Shown here one piece after another: positions 7,062-16,671 of a DNA stretch of 43,156 nucleotides. Source of the DNA: a virus; the IMG/VR virus record IMGVR_UViG_3300050015_000263, positions 1 to 43,156 of that record. One strand, written 5' to 3'. Every line of letters begins with the position of its first letter. Position 1 is the first letter of the stretch. The translations under genes and the position numbers were made by a program. Under the pieces are notes generated by a model that was not told the origin of the DNA, did no database searches, and was given only the letters and a program-made list of their open reading frames with translations.

Positions 7062-7502
7062 ATGACGATGCAGGTGCCACTACAGTTTGGCGGAGATACC
7101 ATTTGCAGCACGAGCGATGGTTTGAGCGGCTACCGGATCCCGAAGCACACCCATCCAATGAACGATGGCGCGCAGGTGACCGTGCCCAATACCGCCGGGG
7201 CGCTATGGATTCAGACGGGCAAGGCGGGCGCGTCGGGGAGTGGGCGGATGTATGCCTTCGATTGCATGAGCATCTTCGTGAACGATTTCGCGCTGGAGGC
7301 GTGGCGCGACGTGGTGACCGCCGCGGCGCTGGACGACGTGAACGGGCTGCGCACGCTGCAATACGGCAACCTCAACGGCGGGAACACCTGGAGCAAGGCC
7401 AACTGCAAGATGACGGTGCGCGAGGACGACACGGGAGTGCTGGACGGCGGGGCGTTTTGGATCAGATTTTTGGCGACGTTTTATCAGATTACGCCGTTTT
7501 AG
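7062..7502 (+). CDS. Tail protein of unknown type (after tape measure)
   Basis: 146 aa, beta-rich, no transmembrane segment. It starts MTMQVPLQFGG and ends FLATFYQITPF. The SD is GGAGGGATAGG, derived from a repeat related to the GCGGACGG palindrome. Position directly after the tape measure is where distal tail proteins lie in siphoviruses, but I do not recognise the sequence. Confidence is for it being a gene. Confidence 0.6.
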   Translation: MTMQVPLQFGGDTICSTSDGLSGYRIPKHTHPMNDGAQVTVPNTAGALWIQTGKAGASGSGRMYAFDCMSIFVNDFALEAWRDVVTAAALDDVNGLRTLQYGNLNGGNTWSKANCKMTVREDDTGVLDGGAFWIRFLATFYQITPF

Positions 7503-7509
7503 GAAATAG

Positions 7510-7603
7510 GAATCGGACCGATCGGACCGATCCGACCGCTCGGATAAATCGACTGAATAACAGGAGCGGACGGGCCGTCCGCGAGCCCAGGGGAGAATAA
7601 GCG
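7510..7603 (+). repeat. ATCGGACCGATC repeats and GCGGACGG palindrome carrying an SD
   Basis: Palindromic ATCGGACCGATC units (7510-7530) and CTCGGATAAATCGACTGAATAA lead to GCGGACGG-G-CCGTCCGC (7566-7582) and then CGAGCCCAGGGGAGAA, whose AGGGGAGAA is the SD of the gene at 7604. Near-identical elements precede 8435 and 9843. Confidence 0.75.
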
Positions 7604-8266
7604 ATGGTGGCGATTAAAGAGTTTTCGGTGGCGGGGGTGGCGATCACGGATGAGATCGTGCGGTGCGCGGAGGCGGTGACGGTTGGGGGCGTGGGGTATT
7701 ACCGGGGGTATCTGGCGAACACGGCCAACGATAATATTTTCGGGAATGACTCGGTGAACTATGGTGCGTGGACGGCGGCGGGCAAGGGCGGGATAAGGAA
7801 AAACGTGCTGATCGCGGGGTATCCGGTGGACGTCACGGCGCTGCGGGTCGATACGCGTAACGGGTGGGTTTACTCGACGGTGGCCGGGACGTTTTACGTG
7901 CGGTATCTGGCGCACGATCCGATCCGGAGCGGCCTGGGTAGCGTGGCGATTGATGTGCCGTATCTGCTGCCGGCGGGGACGGCGGTGGTGCTGGCGGCGG
8001 CGGGGCCGTGGCCGTATCTCGCCAAGTGCGGTTACGTGATGGTGGACTGCGAGGGCGGGCGGCCGAGCGTGGACGCGGCGCTGACGCTGAGCAACGGGAC
8101 AAGCGCGGAGGACGTGACGATCGCGGCGGCGATCGCGGCGGGGACGGGGAGTAAATTGAGCGAACTGACAGTGCCGCTGAAGGCGCTGCCGGGGGAGATC
8201 ATTACCGTGAGTACGGCGGACGGCGCGGGGGCGTTTGGGGTGCGGGTGATGCTGCTGGATGTGTGA
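7604..8266 (+). CDS. Virion/tail protein of unknown function
   Basis: 220 aa, strongly beta-rich and rich in Gly, Ala and Val, with no charged coiled coil or membrane segment. I recognise no domain. It lies in the tail tip cluster with the RBS-bearing palindromic repeat upstream and a full repeat cassette downstream. The composition suits a structural tail protein. Confidence 0.55.
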   Translation: MVAIKEFSVAGVAITDEIVRCAEAVTVGGVGYYRGYLANTANDNIFGNDSVNYGAWTAAGKGGIRKNVLIAGYPVDVTALRVDTRNGWVYSTVAGTFYVRYLAHDPIRSGLGSVAIDVPYLLPAGTAVVLAAAGPWPYLAKCGYVMVDCEGGRPSVDAALTLSNGTSAEDVTIAAAIAAGTGSKLSELTVPLKALPGEIITVSTADGAGAFGVRVMLLDV

Positions 8267-8267
8267 G

Positions 8268-8434
8268 GAATTGCGGATTGCGGATTGCGGATTGCGGATT
8301 GAAGAGAAATATAAATTCATGGCGCCACAAAGGGCGCAACGGAACAACGAGCACAACGAAGAATCGGACCGATCGGATAAATCGACTGAGGAATAATAGA
8401 GCGGATGGGCCGTCCGCGAGCCTAGGGGAGAAGC
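8268..8434 (+). repeat. Full intergenic repeat cassette
   Basis: Ordered parts: four to five ATTGCGG heptamers (8272-8299); a block AAGAGAAATATAAATTCATGG.CGCCACAAAGGGCGCAACGG-type (about 8302-8345) ; ATCGGACCGATCGG (8364-8377); and GCGGATGG-G-CCGTCCGC (8401-8417) ending in GGGGAGAAGC as SD for 8435. Other gaps carry subsets of the same modules (9613, 12212, 16568, 17341, 17778, 36592, 37953). Confidence 0.75.
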
Positions 8435-9619
8435 ATGAATCAGAAGCGGGAGATCGTGGCTCCGGTGTGGGCGGAGTGGCGGGGCAACGGGGCGTTGCTG
8501 CTGCGCTGGAATTATTATGGGCATGATGTCGCGCCGCGGTTCGGGGTGTTCGTGGATGGGGCGCTTTTGGCAGTCGTGACGGAGATGCAATGCCTGATGC
8601 CGGTGAGCGGGCCGGGGCGGCATCGCGCGGTGCGCGTGGTGCGACTGGCGGTGGACGACGCGGCGACGCTGGCGGGGTATGTCTACGAGCCGCCGCGCGG
8701 GGCGCGGGTGCGGCTGGCCTGGCCGGGGGCGGATCTGGCGAGCAACGGCGATTTTAAGAGCACGCTGATTTACATGTCGGCGGACGGGAGCGAGCCCGCG
8801 GCGCTGTATGCGGAGCTGCGGGGCGCGCAAAACCGAACGCTGGTGACCGGCGTGCTGCAGGATGGGATCACGTATAAATTCCGGGCGCGGTATCAGGACA
8901 TCCACGGCAACCTGGGGGCGTGGGGCGCGACGGTGGCGCGGACGGTCAACGGCGCTCCGGCGTCGGTCGCGGGCCAGGTGGTGAGTTACGACCAGGCAAC
9001 GCGGACGGCGACGATCACGGCGGCGCGACCGGCGAGCCAGGCGGCGGATGTGGTGGGCTACGAACTGGTGAGCAACGATCTGCCAGGAATTGGCCTGCAA
9101 GCGGCGCTGGTGGATGGCGCGGCGGCGTGGGCGCCGGCGGCGGGGACGACGCTGAGCGCGACGACGGCGGAGTTGGGTGAGGGCGCGCACAAGTGGGCGT
9201 GGCGGGCCGTGGACGGCTCGGGCTTGAGGTCGGCATATGTGGAGTCGGCCTTGGTGCTGGCGCGGTCTGGCGGGGCGCTGGTGGCGGTGGCGGCGGTGCC
9301 GGCGCGGCCGCTGCGCATCGACGCGGTGGCGGGAGCGGGCGGGGTGGTGCTGGTCAGGGTGCGCGTAGGCGTGGCGGCGGCGGGGAATGTGGTGAGGATT
9401 TATCGCGGCGGAGCGCTGGACGGGTCGGCGGCGATGGCGGCGGGGGTGTATGAGTATGCGTATACCACGGCGGCGCTGAGTGATGGGGTGAGTTATTCGT
9501 TTTGCGCGACGGTGGCGAGCTCGGGTGGGGAGAGCGAGGCGACTGAAACGGTGAGCGCGACGGCGGACGCCACGGCGCCGACGGGGGACGCGACATTGAC
9601 GGCGAGCGTGTGTGATTGA
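8435..9619 (+). CDS. Fibronectin type III-like tail protein
   Basis: 394 aa. Three beta-sandwich-like stretches are visible; the segments GVLQDGITYKFRARYQDIHG (about residues 145-165) and ALSDGVSYSFCATVASSGG (about 350-368) carry the Y-x-F-x-A/V-x-A pattern of the Fn3 F strand. Such domains are common in baseplate/tail-tip proteins that make weak contacts with host surface glycans. The SD is GGGGAGAA. The stop is immediately followed by the long ATTGCGG array. Confidence 0.65.
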   Translation: MNQKREIVAPVWAEWRGNGALLLRWNYYGHDVAPRFGVFVDGALLAVVTEMQCLMPVSGPGRHRAVRVVRLAVDDAATLAGYVYEPPRGARVRLAWPGADLASNGDFKSTLIYMSADGSEPAALYAELRGAQNRTLVTGVLQDGITYKFRARYQDIHGNLGAWGATVARTVNGAPASVAGQVVSYDQATRTATITAARPASQAADVVGYELVSNDLPGIGLQAALVDGAAAWAPAAGTTLSATTAELGEGAHKWAWRAVDGSGLRSAYVESALVLARSGGALVAVAAVPARPLRIDAVAGAGGVVLVRVRVGVAAAGNVVRIYRGGALDGSAAMAAGVYEYAYTTAALSDGVSYSFCATVASSGGESEATETVSATADATAPTGDATLTASVCD

Positions 9620-9842
9620 GGATTGCGGATTGCGGATTGCGGATTGAGGATTGCGGATTGCGGATTGCGGATTGCGGATTGCGGATTGCGGATTGCGGAT
9701 TGCGGAATGCGGATTGCGGATTGCGGAATGCGGATTGCGGATTGCGGATTGCGGATTGCGGAATGAAGAGAAATATAAATTCATGGCGCCACAAAGGGCG
9801 CAATAAGAGCGGACGGGCCGTCCGCGAGCCCAGGGAGAAATT
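9613..9842 (+). repeat. Long ATTGCGG heptamer array plus cassette
   Basis: About 21 consecutive 7-bp units (ATTGCGG with ATTGAGG and AATGCGG variants) run from about 9613 to 9765. They are followed by the AAATATAAATTCATGG module and GCGGACGG-G-CCGTCCGC (9809-9825) with AGGGAGAA as SD for 9843. Long open frames across it on both strands are products of the period (7 is not divisible by 3 and no phase holds a stop), so they are not genes. Confidence 0.85.
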
Positions 9843-12203
9843 ATGGATCTGATCGTGCCGGCGGCGGTGGGAAATCCTTATGCGGTGCCGGAGTTGGCCG
9901 TGGAAATTTGGATTGGGGGCCGAAGGAGAAGTGATGCCTACTGCCGGGAGTATGCAGTATCGGCGGGGGCGGGGGCGGGGCGGGCGACAATTGAGTTTTC
10001 GCCCGGGCTGGTGAGCCGAGTGTACGATCAATACGATATGGCGCTGGCGCTGGAAAACGACCTGGTGGAGATCGTGGTGCGGCCGTGGGGGACGGTGTGG
10101 CGCGGGACGATGGTGGGGCGCGCGAGCAGGCCGGGGGTGAGCTACGAAGCGCGGGAGCTGTTGGGAAAATTGAACGATGTTTTTTTTCCGCATGAATACA
10201 ACTACGTGGATGAGATCGTGCGCGAGCGCAAGACGGCCGTGGCCGTGGCGGCGCGCAAGTATGCGTGGACGGCGCGGCAGATCGCGGCGGACGCCTACGA
10301 TGTTTACACGGGATGGAAAACGGGGCACGCAGACGATGATTTTTTGCTGGGGATCGATCTGGAGACGTTCCCGGAAATCGTGCCGCCGAGCGAGACGCGG
10401 ATCATGGGCCAAGGGCTGCTGGCGGGCCTGCAACAGTTGTTACAGACGATCGATTACCGCTACCGGATTTGCGTGGATCACGCCGACGACAGCAGTATCG
10501 TGCGGGCTTTTTTGATGGGCGCGGGGCGTAAGTGGCCGGTGACGCGCGGGCAAGATCCGGCGATGGATTGCCTGAGCCAACCGGGCGGCCCAGCCAATGT
10601 GACGATGGTGGACAAGCGCGTGGACGCGTCGGCGACGATCACGCATGTGTTGGCGGAGGGCGAGCCGAGAATCATCGAGACGGCGTTCGAGTTGGAGCCG
10701 GCATGGAACGAAGTAGCGAACGATTTCGCGCCTCCGGAGGGGCATACGCTGGCGGAGTATGTCACCGAGGGCGAGCGTGATCTGGTGATCTCGGATTGGA
10801 AGCGCTTCACTGAAAAAACTTTGGATCTGAAAATCGGAGACAAGGACGCGGCCAAGGTCATCAACCCCTACTACCGCAAGAAATATGAGGATGTCTGCCG
10901 GGAATATTTCATCCCGCTCACCGACGACACCTACTACCTCAACGACGACGCCGAAACGTATCCGGTGATGCAGGGCGAGGCGGGGCGGCAGGTGAAGATC
11001 GAGAGCGGGCTAGTGCAGCAGATCCAGGGGCGCGACCTGAACCATTTCGTTGTTTATAAACGCGTGGGGGACGACACGCTGTATGTGAAAACCGGCGGGT
11101 TCACAGTCCACAACTCTGAGGTTGTGCGCTTTGACGAGCCGATGGTGGACACGGTGTCGGCGATTTACACGCGGGGCGTGGCGGGCGCGGGACTGGCGAG
11201 CGCATGGAACGCGGGCGCGAAGACGAGCAATTACCAGGTGGATACGGGGATCGACCTGACGGATAAGATCAGCCCGGCGGCGATTACGGCGGGGTGCTGG
11301 CTGCTGCTGGGCGAGATGTATTGCGCGCCCTACAAGGTGCTGAGCCGGACCGCGGACACGCTGACCGTGCAGGGCAACGTAAGCGGCGCGGGCGGGGTGA
11401 ATACGGATGGGGCCGAACAGAAGGGCGCGCAGTGGATGGTGGTGAGTAAGGACCCGGTGATCGCGCGCGGGACAACGGGGGCCGGGCAAGCGCTGGGTAA
11501 TTACCGTGTAGCCAATGCGGATTTGCCAGACATACCGGAGATCAATCAATACGTGGGGATGTTTTTGATTGTAGCGACGTGGGACGACACGACGCAGGCG
11601 CTGACGATGGCGGCGAGCGACCTCAAGAGTTATGGGGTCGTGTGCAACATCGTCAGCGGGGCCTACACGCTGTTGCAAACCAATGCGTTCAAGGCGGACC
11701 TGAGCGGGGAGAATGCCGGCTGGATGCTGTTGCGGCCGAGGCTGGAGGGCAAGCGGGCGTTCGAGTGCATCGAGCTCAACGCGTCGTACCAGTCGTTGCA
11801 GCGGCTGTTTTATTTTTCGGGGGATCTTTCGGCGCTGAGAAACAAGAGCGTGGTTTACAAGCAATCCGGAGAGCACAAATGGCTGACGCAACGGGGTAAT
11901 TATCAGTTGGTCCCCTCGACGGTGGCGGGCGAGGAAGACAAATACACGGCGGTGAAAAATGAGGCGGTGGTAGACGGCCGCCAGGATTTGTCCGGGCTGG
12001 CGGCGTGGGCGCTGAATCAGGTGGCGGGGGCGACGGGCTACAAAATTAATTACTCGCCGCTGGAGTTGCGGCCGATTGATTTCGGTTTGCGCCTGGGGGA
12101 TTGCCCGGTGGACACGGGCGTGGACAGCGGGGCCACGGTGGTGGGGCTGAGCTACGATTTGATCAAACAGGCGGTGGCGGTGACGGCGGCGAGTTGGGGA
12201 TGA
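9843..12203 (+). CDS. Large tail hub/baseplate-type protein
   Basis: 786 aa. Size and place (downstream of tape measure and Fn3 protein) suit a tail hub or tail-associated protein. The N-terminal 120 residues are beta-rich (LAVEIWIGG, IEFSPGLVSRV, GTMVGRA), as in hub domains; the rest mixes alpha and beta and ends GLSYDLIKQAVAVTAASWG. I do not see a peptidase or lysozyme active site. The start ATG follows AGGGAGAA from the palindromic repeat. Confidence 0.5.
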   Translation: MDLIVPAAVGNPYAVPELAVEIWIGGRRRSDAYCREYAVSAGAGAGRATIEFSPGLVSRVYDQYDMALALENDLVEIVVRPWGTVWRGTMVGRASRPGVSYEARELLGKLNDVFFPHEYNYVDEIVRERKTAVAVAARKYAWTARQIAADAYDVYTGWKTGHADDDFLLGIDLETFPEIVPPSETRIMGQGLLAGLQQLLQTIDYRYRICVDHADDSSIVRAFLMGAGRKWPVTRGQDPAMDCLSQPGGPANVTMVDKRVDASATITHVLAEGEPRIIETAFELEPAWNEVANDFAPPEGHTLAEYVTEGERDLVISDWKRFTEKTLDLKIGDKDAAKVINPYYRKKYEDVCREYFIPLTDDTYYLNDDAETYPVMQGEAGRQVKIESGLVQQIQGRDLNHFVVYKRVGDDTLYVKTGGFTVHNSEVVRFDEPMVDTVSAIYTRGVAGAGLASAWNAGAKTSNYQVDTGIDLTDKISPAAITAGCWLLLGEMYCAPYKVLSRTADTLTVQGNVSGAGGVNTDGAEQKGAQWMVVSKDPVIARGTTGAGQALGNYRVANADLPDIPEINQYVGMFLIVATWDDTTQALTMAASDLKSYGVVCNIVSGAYTLLQTNAFKADLSGENAGWMLLRPRLEGKRAFECIELNASYQSLQRLFYFSGDLSALRNKSVVYKQSGEHKWLTQRGNYQLVPSTVAGEEDKYTAVKNEAVVDGRQDLSGLAAWALNQVAGATGYKINYSPLELRPIDFGLRLGDCPVDTGVDSGATVVGLSYDLIKQAVAVTAASWG

Positions 12204-12266
12204 TGGGAGAAGGATTGCGGATTGCGGATTGCGGATTGAAGAGAAATACGATTGGGGATTAAAGAG
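12204..12266 (+). repeat. Short ATTGCGG cassette
   Basis: Four heptamers (about 12213-12237) followed by AAGAGAAATACG, a shortened form of the cassette found at 8268. Confidence 0.7.
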
Positions 12267-12665
12267 ATGAGGGCGACGGATCAATCACGGGCGTCGGGGC
12301 TGGCGAACCAGATGAAGGCCGATCTGGAGCAGCTCAAGCGCGGACTGGATGAGTTGCGTTTGCGCGAGGGGGGCGGCGCGGTGGGCACGGCGATGGTGAT
12401 CGATGCGGTGGCCGTAGGCGGCGGCTGCCTGTGTACGATCGAGGCGTTGAGCAACGGCGGGTATGCGGGGATGCCGGCAGAGGCGCGCTGCCATGGGGCG
12501 GTGCTGGCGGCGGGGGCGGTGGCGCTGTACGTGCGGCACGCCGATGGCACGATTGAGTTGTTCGCGGGGGGCGGGGGGGCGGGGGCGACCACCGAAATTA
12601 TCAACGCCGGGGCGATCATTCCGGTGGGGATGTTTTATATGGTGGATGCGGGGCCAAGCGCATGA
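12267..12665 (+). CDS. Small tail-cluster protein of unknown function
   Basis: 132 aa: an N-terminal helix (about 1-35, probably coiled coil) and a Gly/Ala-rich beta C-terminal half. The ATG at 12267 is preferred; a TTG at 12252 would add five residues read from the repeat. The stop overlaps the next start (ATGA at 12662), so the two are coupled. It may be an anchor for the following large protein. Confidence 0.6.
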   Translation: MRATDQSRASGLANQMKADLEQLKRGLDELRLREGGGAVGTAMVIDAVAVGGGCLCTIEALSNGGYAGMPAEARCHGAVLAAGAVALYVRHADGTIELFAGGGGAGATTEIINAGAIIPVGMFYMVDAGPSA

Positions 12666-15600
12666 CCGATCCAAGTTACTTCGGCGGCACGCTGCCGATT
12701 TTTCAATATGGCGCCACGACCGAGCATATGCCGGGGCTCAAGCTGCCGACCTACGCGGCGGGGACGTGGGCGCGCCATTGCGCGTATTGCGAGAGCGTGA
12801 GCTGTCCCAAATTTGCGTCGGCGCATCCGGGGTGGGAAACGCTGGGGTTTAAATTTGGGGTCGGGCGGCCATTGAACAAGGCGCTGGAAACCAACCTGCT
12901 CGACATCCACAACCGCAACCTCGATACGGTGTTGGCGCTGTTTTCGCTGGTGCAAATCATGGGCCTGTGGGGCAGCGGGGGCGTGCCGCAATGGCCCATC
13001 GTGGCCCCGCCCGAAGGGACCTCGTGGACAGGAGGCGTGGTGACCTGGTGCTCGTTTACGGGGCTGACACTGGCGGACGTGGGCGACCACTGGATGGATT
13101 TTATTTACTCCGATGATCCGCTTAATTTCTCGGAGAGCGGCGGGGGCGGCAGCCACACGCTGGCGACGATGGGCTCGCTGTTTCTAAAAAATATCAGGTG
13201 CCGCTCCACCCAGTGGATTTTCACACACCTGGACATCATGCCCGAAACGAGCACGATCCGCGTGCATACGTGGGGGCCTACGGCGGGCGCGCGCATCACG
13301 CCGCTGGACGAAAGCGCGGCGATCACGGGGTCGCTGATTTTTCACGACGGTCCGGGCGACGGGGGCTGTCGCGACCGGATGCCGGGGCTGCGCGATGTGG
13401 TGCCGCTATGGTGCTCGGAGACCGATTGGGCTATGGGTGAGGCTCCCGAAGCGAAGATTTACAAGGTCGTGGCCTACGGGCGCGCGGCCTACGATTCGGC
13501 GACGTTCACGATTAAAAAAAACGTGGGCGGGGCGTGGGTTGACTGGGATATCAAGAGCCTGTTTTACACGCGGCGGCGCTACCCTAATCCGGGCTTCGAG
13601 GTGGTGCTCGATCTGCGCGGAATGGCGCCGGAAGAGCTTTCGGGAGTTGAGGGGGTGGCGATTCATTACTGGGTTGAGGACGCGCTCAACGCAACGGCGC
13701 ATAATGCGGGCATGGGCACCTGCCAGCACGATCTTTACGATCCGAGTCAGAGCGTGGGCAAGGTCTGCGCCGGCGGCCGGTGGAGATACTGCAACAAGCG
13801 GGGCGGCCTGGTTTTCGCGGGGGATATCCTGCTGGCCGCGGCCGGCCAGGCGGCCTATCAGGCGGTGATTGATGCCGCCGGGAGCGTCGAGGATGCCCTG
13901 ACCGCGAAGGCGGCGGCGCTGGCCGACACGGCGAACATCGCGGCGGCGGCGGCGGCGCAAGCGGCCGGGGAGACGGCGGCGGCGGCCTATGTCGCCGGCG
14001 AATGCCTCAATCACGACTGCCCCTTCCGGGCGCCGCGCACGGTGGACAATCCGATCCTGTGGCTACAGTCGTGGCTCTATCAATTCCCGTGGTTGCGCGA
14101 TTACCAGATGGCCTACGTCGGGGGCGTGAAGACCGAAACGCCGATCATGAGGCGCACCGGGGCGCACTCGCCACTGTCGCTGTGCCATGCCGGGGCGCTC
14201 GAAACCACGGGATATATCTGGTCGCGCCACGAGCGCTTCCACGGCGCGGGTGGTTGGGGTAAGTCGGTTACCGATTCCGCCGGGCTAGCCGCGCTGGCCG
14301 GGGGTTATGAGGTGATCGGCGACGGCAACGGGCCGGGCGGCGGCTTGCACGATGCGCGGATCGACTGGCACAACACGGCGGCGGATGCGAGCAACGACCC
14401 CGGCCGGCTGGTGCGCCCCAACATTACCCGCGGGCGCCTGGGAGTCGATCCCTACACGGGGGCGCTGCGCGGCTGCCTGACGAAGTGCGCGCGCTACACC
14501 GAATCGTGGGCGCTGTTTCCCGACATCCAAAATATTACGGGTGTGCAAGCGTTTACGGACGGCGCGGTGGAGATCGGGAACTGGAATGATGCGGGCGTGG
14601 CGGTGGAGACGGGCGCGACGATCCTCGCCAAGGTGTGGCTCAATCCGGCTGGGGTGCGAATTTGTAAAAGCGCGACCTGGCCGGCGAAGGAAATCGTCAC
14701 GACGTGCCACGTCGGCGCGAGCGTTTACGGCGGCGGCCCGCGGGCGCTATGGCTGGCGCACAAGCAGGTGCATTTCGCCGCTCCCTCGGACAGCCTGGAC
14801 GATCGCACGGACGTCGACCGCCTGGCCTACTGCGGCGGCACCAACGTCGCCACCGACCCGGCGCTGCGCTGCAACAACTGGGGCGCGACGATTACGATGT
14901 TCGGGAGCGGCGGCAAGCCCTACATCTATCCCGGAAACTGCCTCGTGGCCGTGGGCGCCGACATCCCCGCGCAGTTTCAGGGGCGGCGGATGGTGATCCT
15001 GGAAGTCCAGGCGTGCGACCCGGCGGACCCCGGAACCGATCCTAATTGGAGTTCGGGCGCCTTCGATTATGTTCCCGGACTGTATGCTGATTTTTTGACC
15101 ACGGCCGTGCATCGCGACCGGGTGACCATCGGCGATTATGATGGGATATGGCAGGCCTTGATCGATGCCGGGATTGATGTCTACGGCCGCGAGTGGACCG
15201 TGGCCGCGCGGGCGATCGCACTGGAGGGCGCGACACTATACGTCGAGGGGCCGGAAACCGACCTGGCTACAGGATTTGAGTCCTCCAGCCGCGAGTTTCC
15301 GGCCAGCGGGGAATACTGGCTGTCGATCAATCCCGCCACGGCCGGCCCCTGCCTGGCGATCAAGGTGCGGATGATCAACTACCCCGCGATTCCAAGTATC
15401 GCCGAAGATCTTAATCCGATCGTGCAGAGCGCGGCCAACATCCATGATGGCGGGTGCGCGATTGATATCACCCCGAGCGATCTGCCGGCATCGGAATATT
15501 ATTTATTGCAGGTGACCTACGCGCGTAGTGAGTTCCCACTGCTCCGCGCCGACGGATGGGATTACGGGGATTATTGCTGGCATGAGGGCAACGTGTTTTA

Positions 15601-16552
15601 CCGGTTCTACGCCGGCGACGCCGGCAGCGGAACCCAGTGCGCCATGGGTGCCGGGCCGACGGCGCTGGGCGGGGTGTATCCCGATTTCCTGGCTACATAC
15701 CTGATGCGCGAGCAGCCGTTCGCGAGCACCCGGCTGGCCATGCTCAACGGGGGCGGCAATGCGATCGCCACGGCCTACACCAACGCGGCGTTCTCGGGGT
15801 TGGAGCGCACTCGCGCAATCAAGCATTACGATGTATTGGAGAGCGGAGACGAGCGTATCGCCGAAAGCAATTGGGCGAGCATCCCCGGCGACGGAGATCA
15901 CGTTTGGTGCGCTTGGGATGAGGATCTCTCATCCAGCCCGCTGACGCTGCAACTGGGGCTGGTGGGCCACCGCTACCGCACGGTCACCAGCGGAACCTAC
16001 CCCAATATTATCACGTCCACCGTGCGGGATACCACGTTGCTTGATGGCAATGTCGGGGCGGCTTCAAATTCGAGCGCGGCGCATAAGATCGATGTGCTGC
16101 CACTGGCAAAAGCGATGGCCGACCTGTGCCGGGCTTATGATGATTTCGGGATTTTGCCCTTCGCCGCGGACTTCGCGCCGACGTGGGCGACGTCGGGGGC
16201 CGCAACCGAAATGCGTGATTTCATGCGTAAAATCGCCGACGCCGCGCTACAACCCAATATCACCGGGTGGATGCAGTGCGCCGAGCCCGGCCAGACGATC
16301 TATGGGCCGGCCTCCGGCGTGCCGGGGGTTCCCGATGGGGAATATTATTACCTGCTCGACGGGCGGCCCGTGGCGCTGAATTATTTTCCACTGGGCACGG
16401 TGGGCTATCTGGAAGTGCGCTGGGACACGGTTCATCTCGTGGATGGCGCGGGGATCGTGGCGACACTGGATAACGCGCAGGTAATGATCCCGGAGCGCTG
16501 CCGTTGTCGGGCGACGACGGAGTTTCCGCCGGCCAACATCCCAAGTATTTAG
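12662..16552 (+). CDS. 1296-aa virion protein of unknown family (probable tail fibre/tip)
   Basis: The largest gene of the phage. It is rich in Cys and Trp for a cytoplasmic protein, mostly beta-like, with one Ala-rich helical stretch at about 395-435 (EDALTAKAAALADTANIAAA) that looks like a linker coiled coil separating two large domains. No catalytic motif of a glycosidase, peptidase or lyase was recognised. Position between the tail hub and a fibre-like protein suggests host contact. It is co-translated with the preceding gene (ATGA overlap). The function is not shown by sequence. Confidence 0.5.
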   Translation: MTDPSYFGGTLPIFQYGATTEHMPGLKLPTYAAGTWARHCAYCESVSCPKFASAHPGWETLGFKFGVGRPLNKALETNLLDIHNRNLDTVLALFSLVQIMGLWGSGGVPQWPIVAPPEGTSWTGGVVTWCSFTGLTLADVGDHWMDFIYSDDPLNFSESGGGGSHTLATMGSLFLKNIRCRSTQWIFTHLDIMPETSTIRVHTWGPTAGARITPLDESAAITGSLIFHDGPGDGGCRDRMPGLRDVVPLWCSETDWAMGEAPEAKIYKVVAYGRAAYDSATFTIKKNVGGAWVDWDIKSLFYTRRRYPNPGFEVVLDLRGMAPEELSGVEGVAIHYWVEDALNATAHNAGMGTCQHDLYDPSQSVGKVCAGGRWRYCNKRGGLVFAGDILLAAAGQAAYQAVIDAAGSVEDALTAKAAALADTANIAAAAAAQAAGETAAAAYVAGECLNHDCPFRAPRTVDNPILWLQSWLYQFPWLRDYQMAYVGGVKTETPIMRRTGAHSPLSLCHAGALETTGYIWSRHERFHGAGGWGKSVTDSAGLAALAGGYEVIGDGNGPGGGLHDARIDWHNTAADASNDPGRLVRPNITRGRLGVDPYTGALRGCLTKCARYTESWALFPDIQNITGVQAFTDGAVEIGNWNDAGVAVETGATILAKVWLNPAGVRICKSATWPAKEIVTTCHVGASVYGGGPRALWLAHKQVHFAAPSDSLDDRTDVDRLAYCGGTNVATDPALRCNNWGATITMFGSGGKPYIYPGNCLVAVGADIPAQFQGRRMVILEVQACDPADPGTDPNWSSGAFDYVPGLYADFLTTAVHRDRVTIGDYDGIWQALIDAGIDVYGREWTVAARAIALEGATLYVEGPETDLATGFESSSREFPASGEYWLSINPATAGPCLAIKVRMINYPAIPSIAEDLNPIVQSAANIHDGGCAIDITPSDLPASEYYLLQVTYARSEFPLLRADGWDYGDYCWHEGNVFYRFYAGDAGSGTQCAMGAGPTALGGVYPDFLATYLMREQPFASTRLAMLNGGGNAIATAYTNAAFSGLERTRAIKHYDVLESGDERIAESNWASIPGDGDHVWCAWDEDLSSSPLTLQLGLVGHRYRTVTSGTYPNIITSTVRDTTLLDGNVGAASNSSAAHKIDVLPLAKAMADLCRAYDDFGILPFAADFAPTWATSGAATEMRDFMRKIADAALQPNITGWMQCAEPGQTIYGPASGVPGVPDGEYYYLLDGRPVALNYFPLGTVGYLEVRWDTVHLVDGAGIVATLDNAQVMIPERCRCRATTEFPPANIPSI

Positions 16553-16559
16553 CGTCGGG

Positions 16560-16671
16560 GAATAATTGCAGAATGCGGAGAGAAATATAAATTCATGGCG
16601 CCACAACGGGCGCAACGGAACAACGATCACAAAGAGGAATCGGAATAATCAATTAAAGGCGGGGTATTGAT
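16560..16671 (+). repeat. Repeat cassette before fibre gene
   Basis: A single AATGCGG, then the AGAGAAATATAAATTCATGG module, CAACGGGCGCAACGGAACAACG, and a degenerate ATCGGAATAATC. AAAGGCGGGG gives the SD for 16672. Confidence 0.65.

Noticed and set aside
9613-9765. CRISPR array
   Set aside because: Period 7 with no spacers; a simple tandem repeat.
9616-9852. + strand ORF coding repeated RIADCGL units
   Set aside because: Pure translation of the heptamer array; it ends inside the SD region of 9843.
7499-10433. Very long minus-strand ORFs (7499-9784, 9354-10433) rich in NPQSAIR-type repeats
   Set aside because: They are shadows of GC-rich + strand genes joined through ATTGCGG arrays, which hold no stop in any phase. 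No SD and no coding-like protein.
11040-11140. Intein end (VHNS) in the tail hub gene
   Set aside because: No Hint-domain start block (Cys-led) or internal block B His upstream; the motif is chance.
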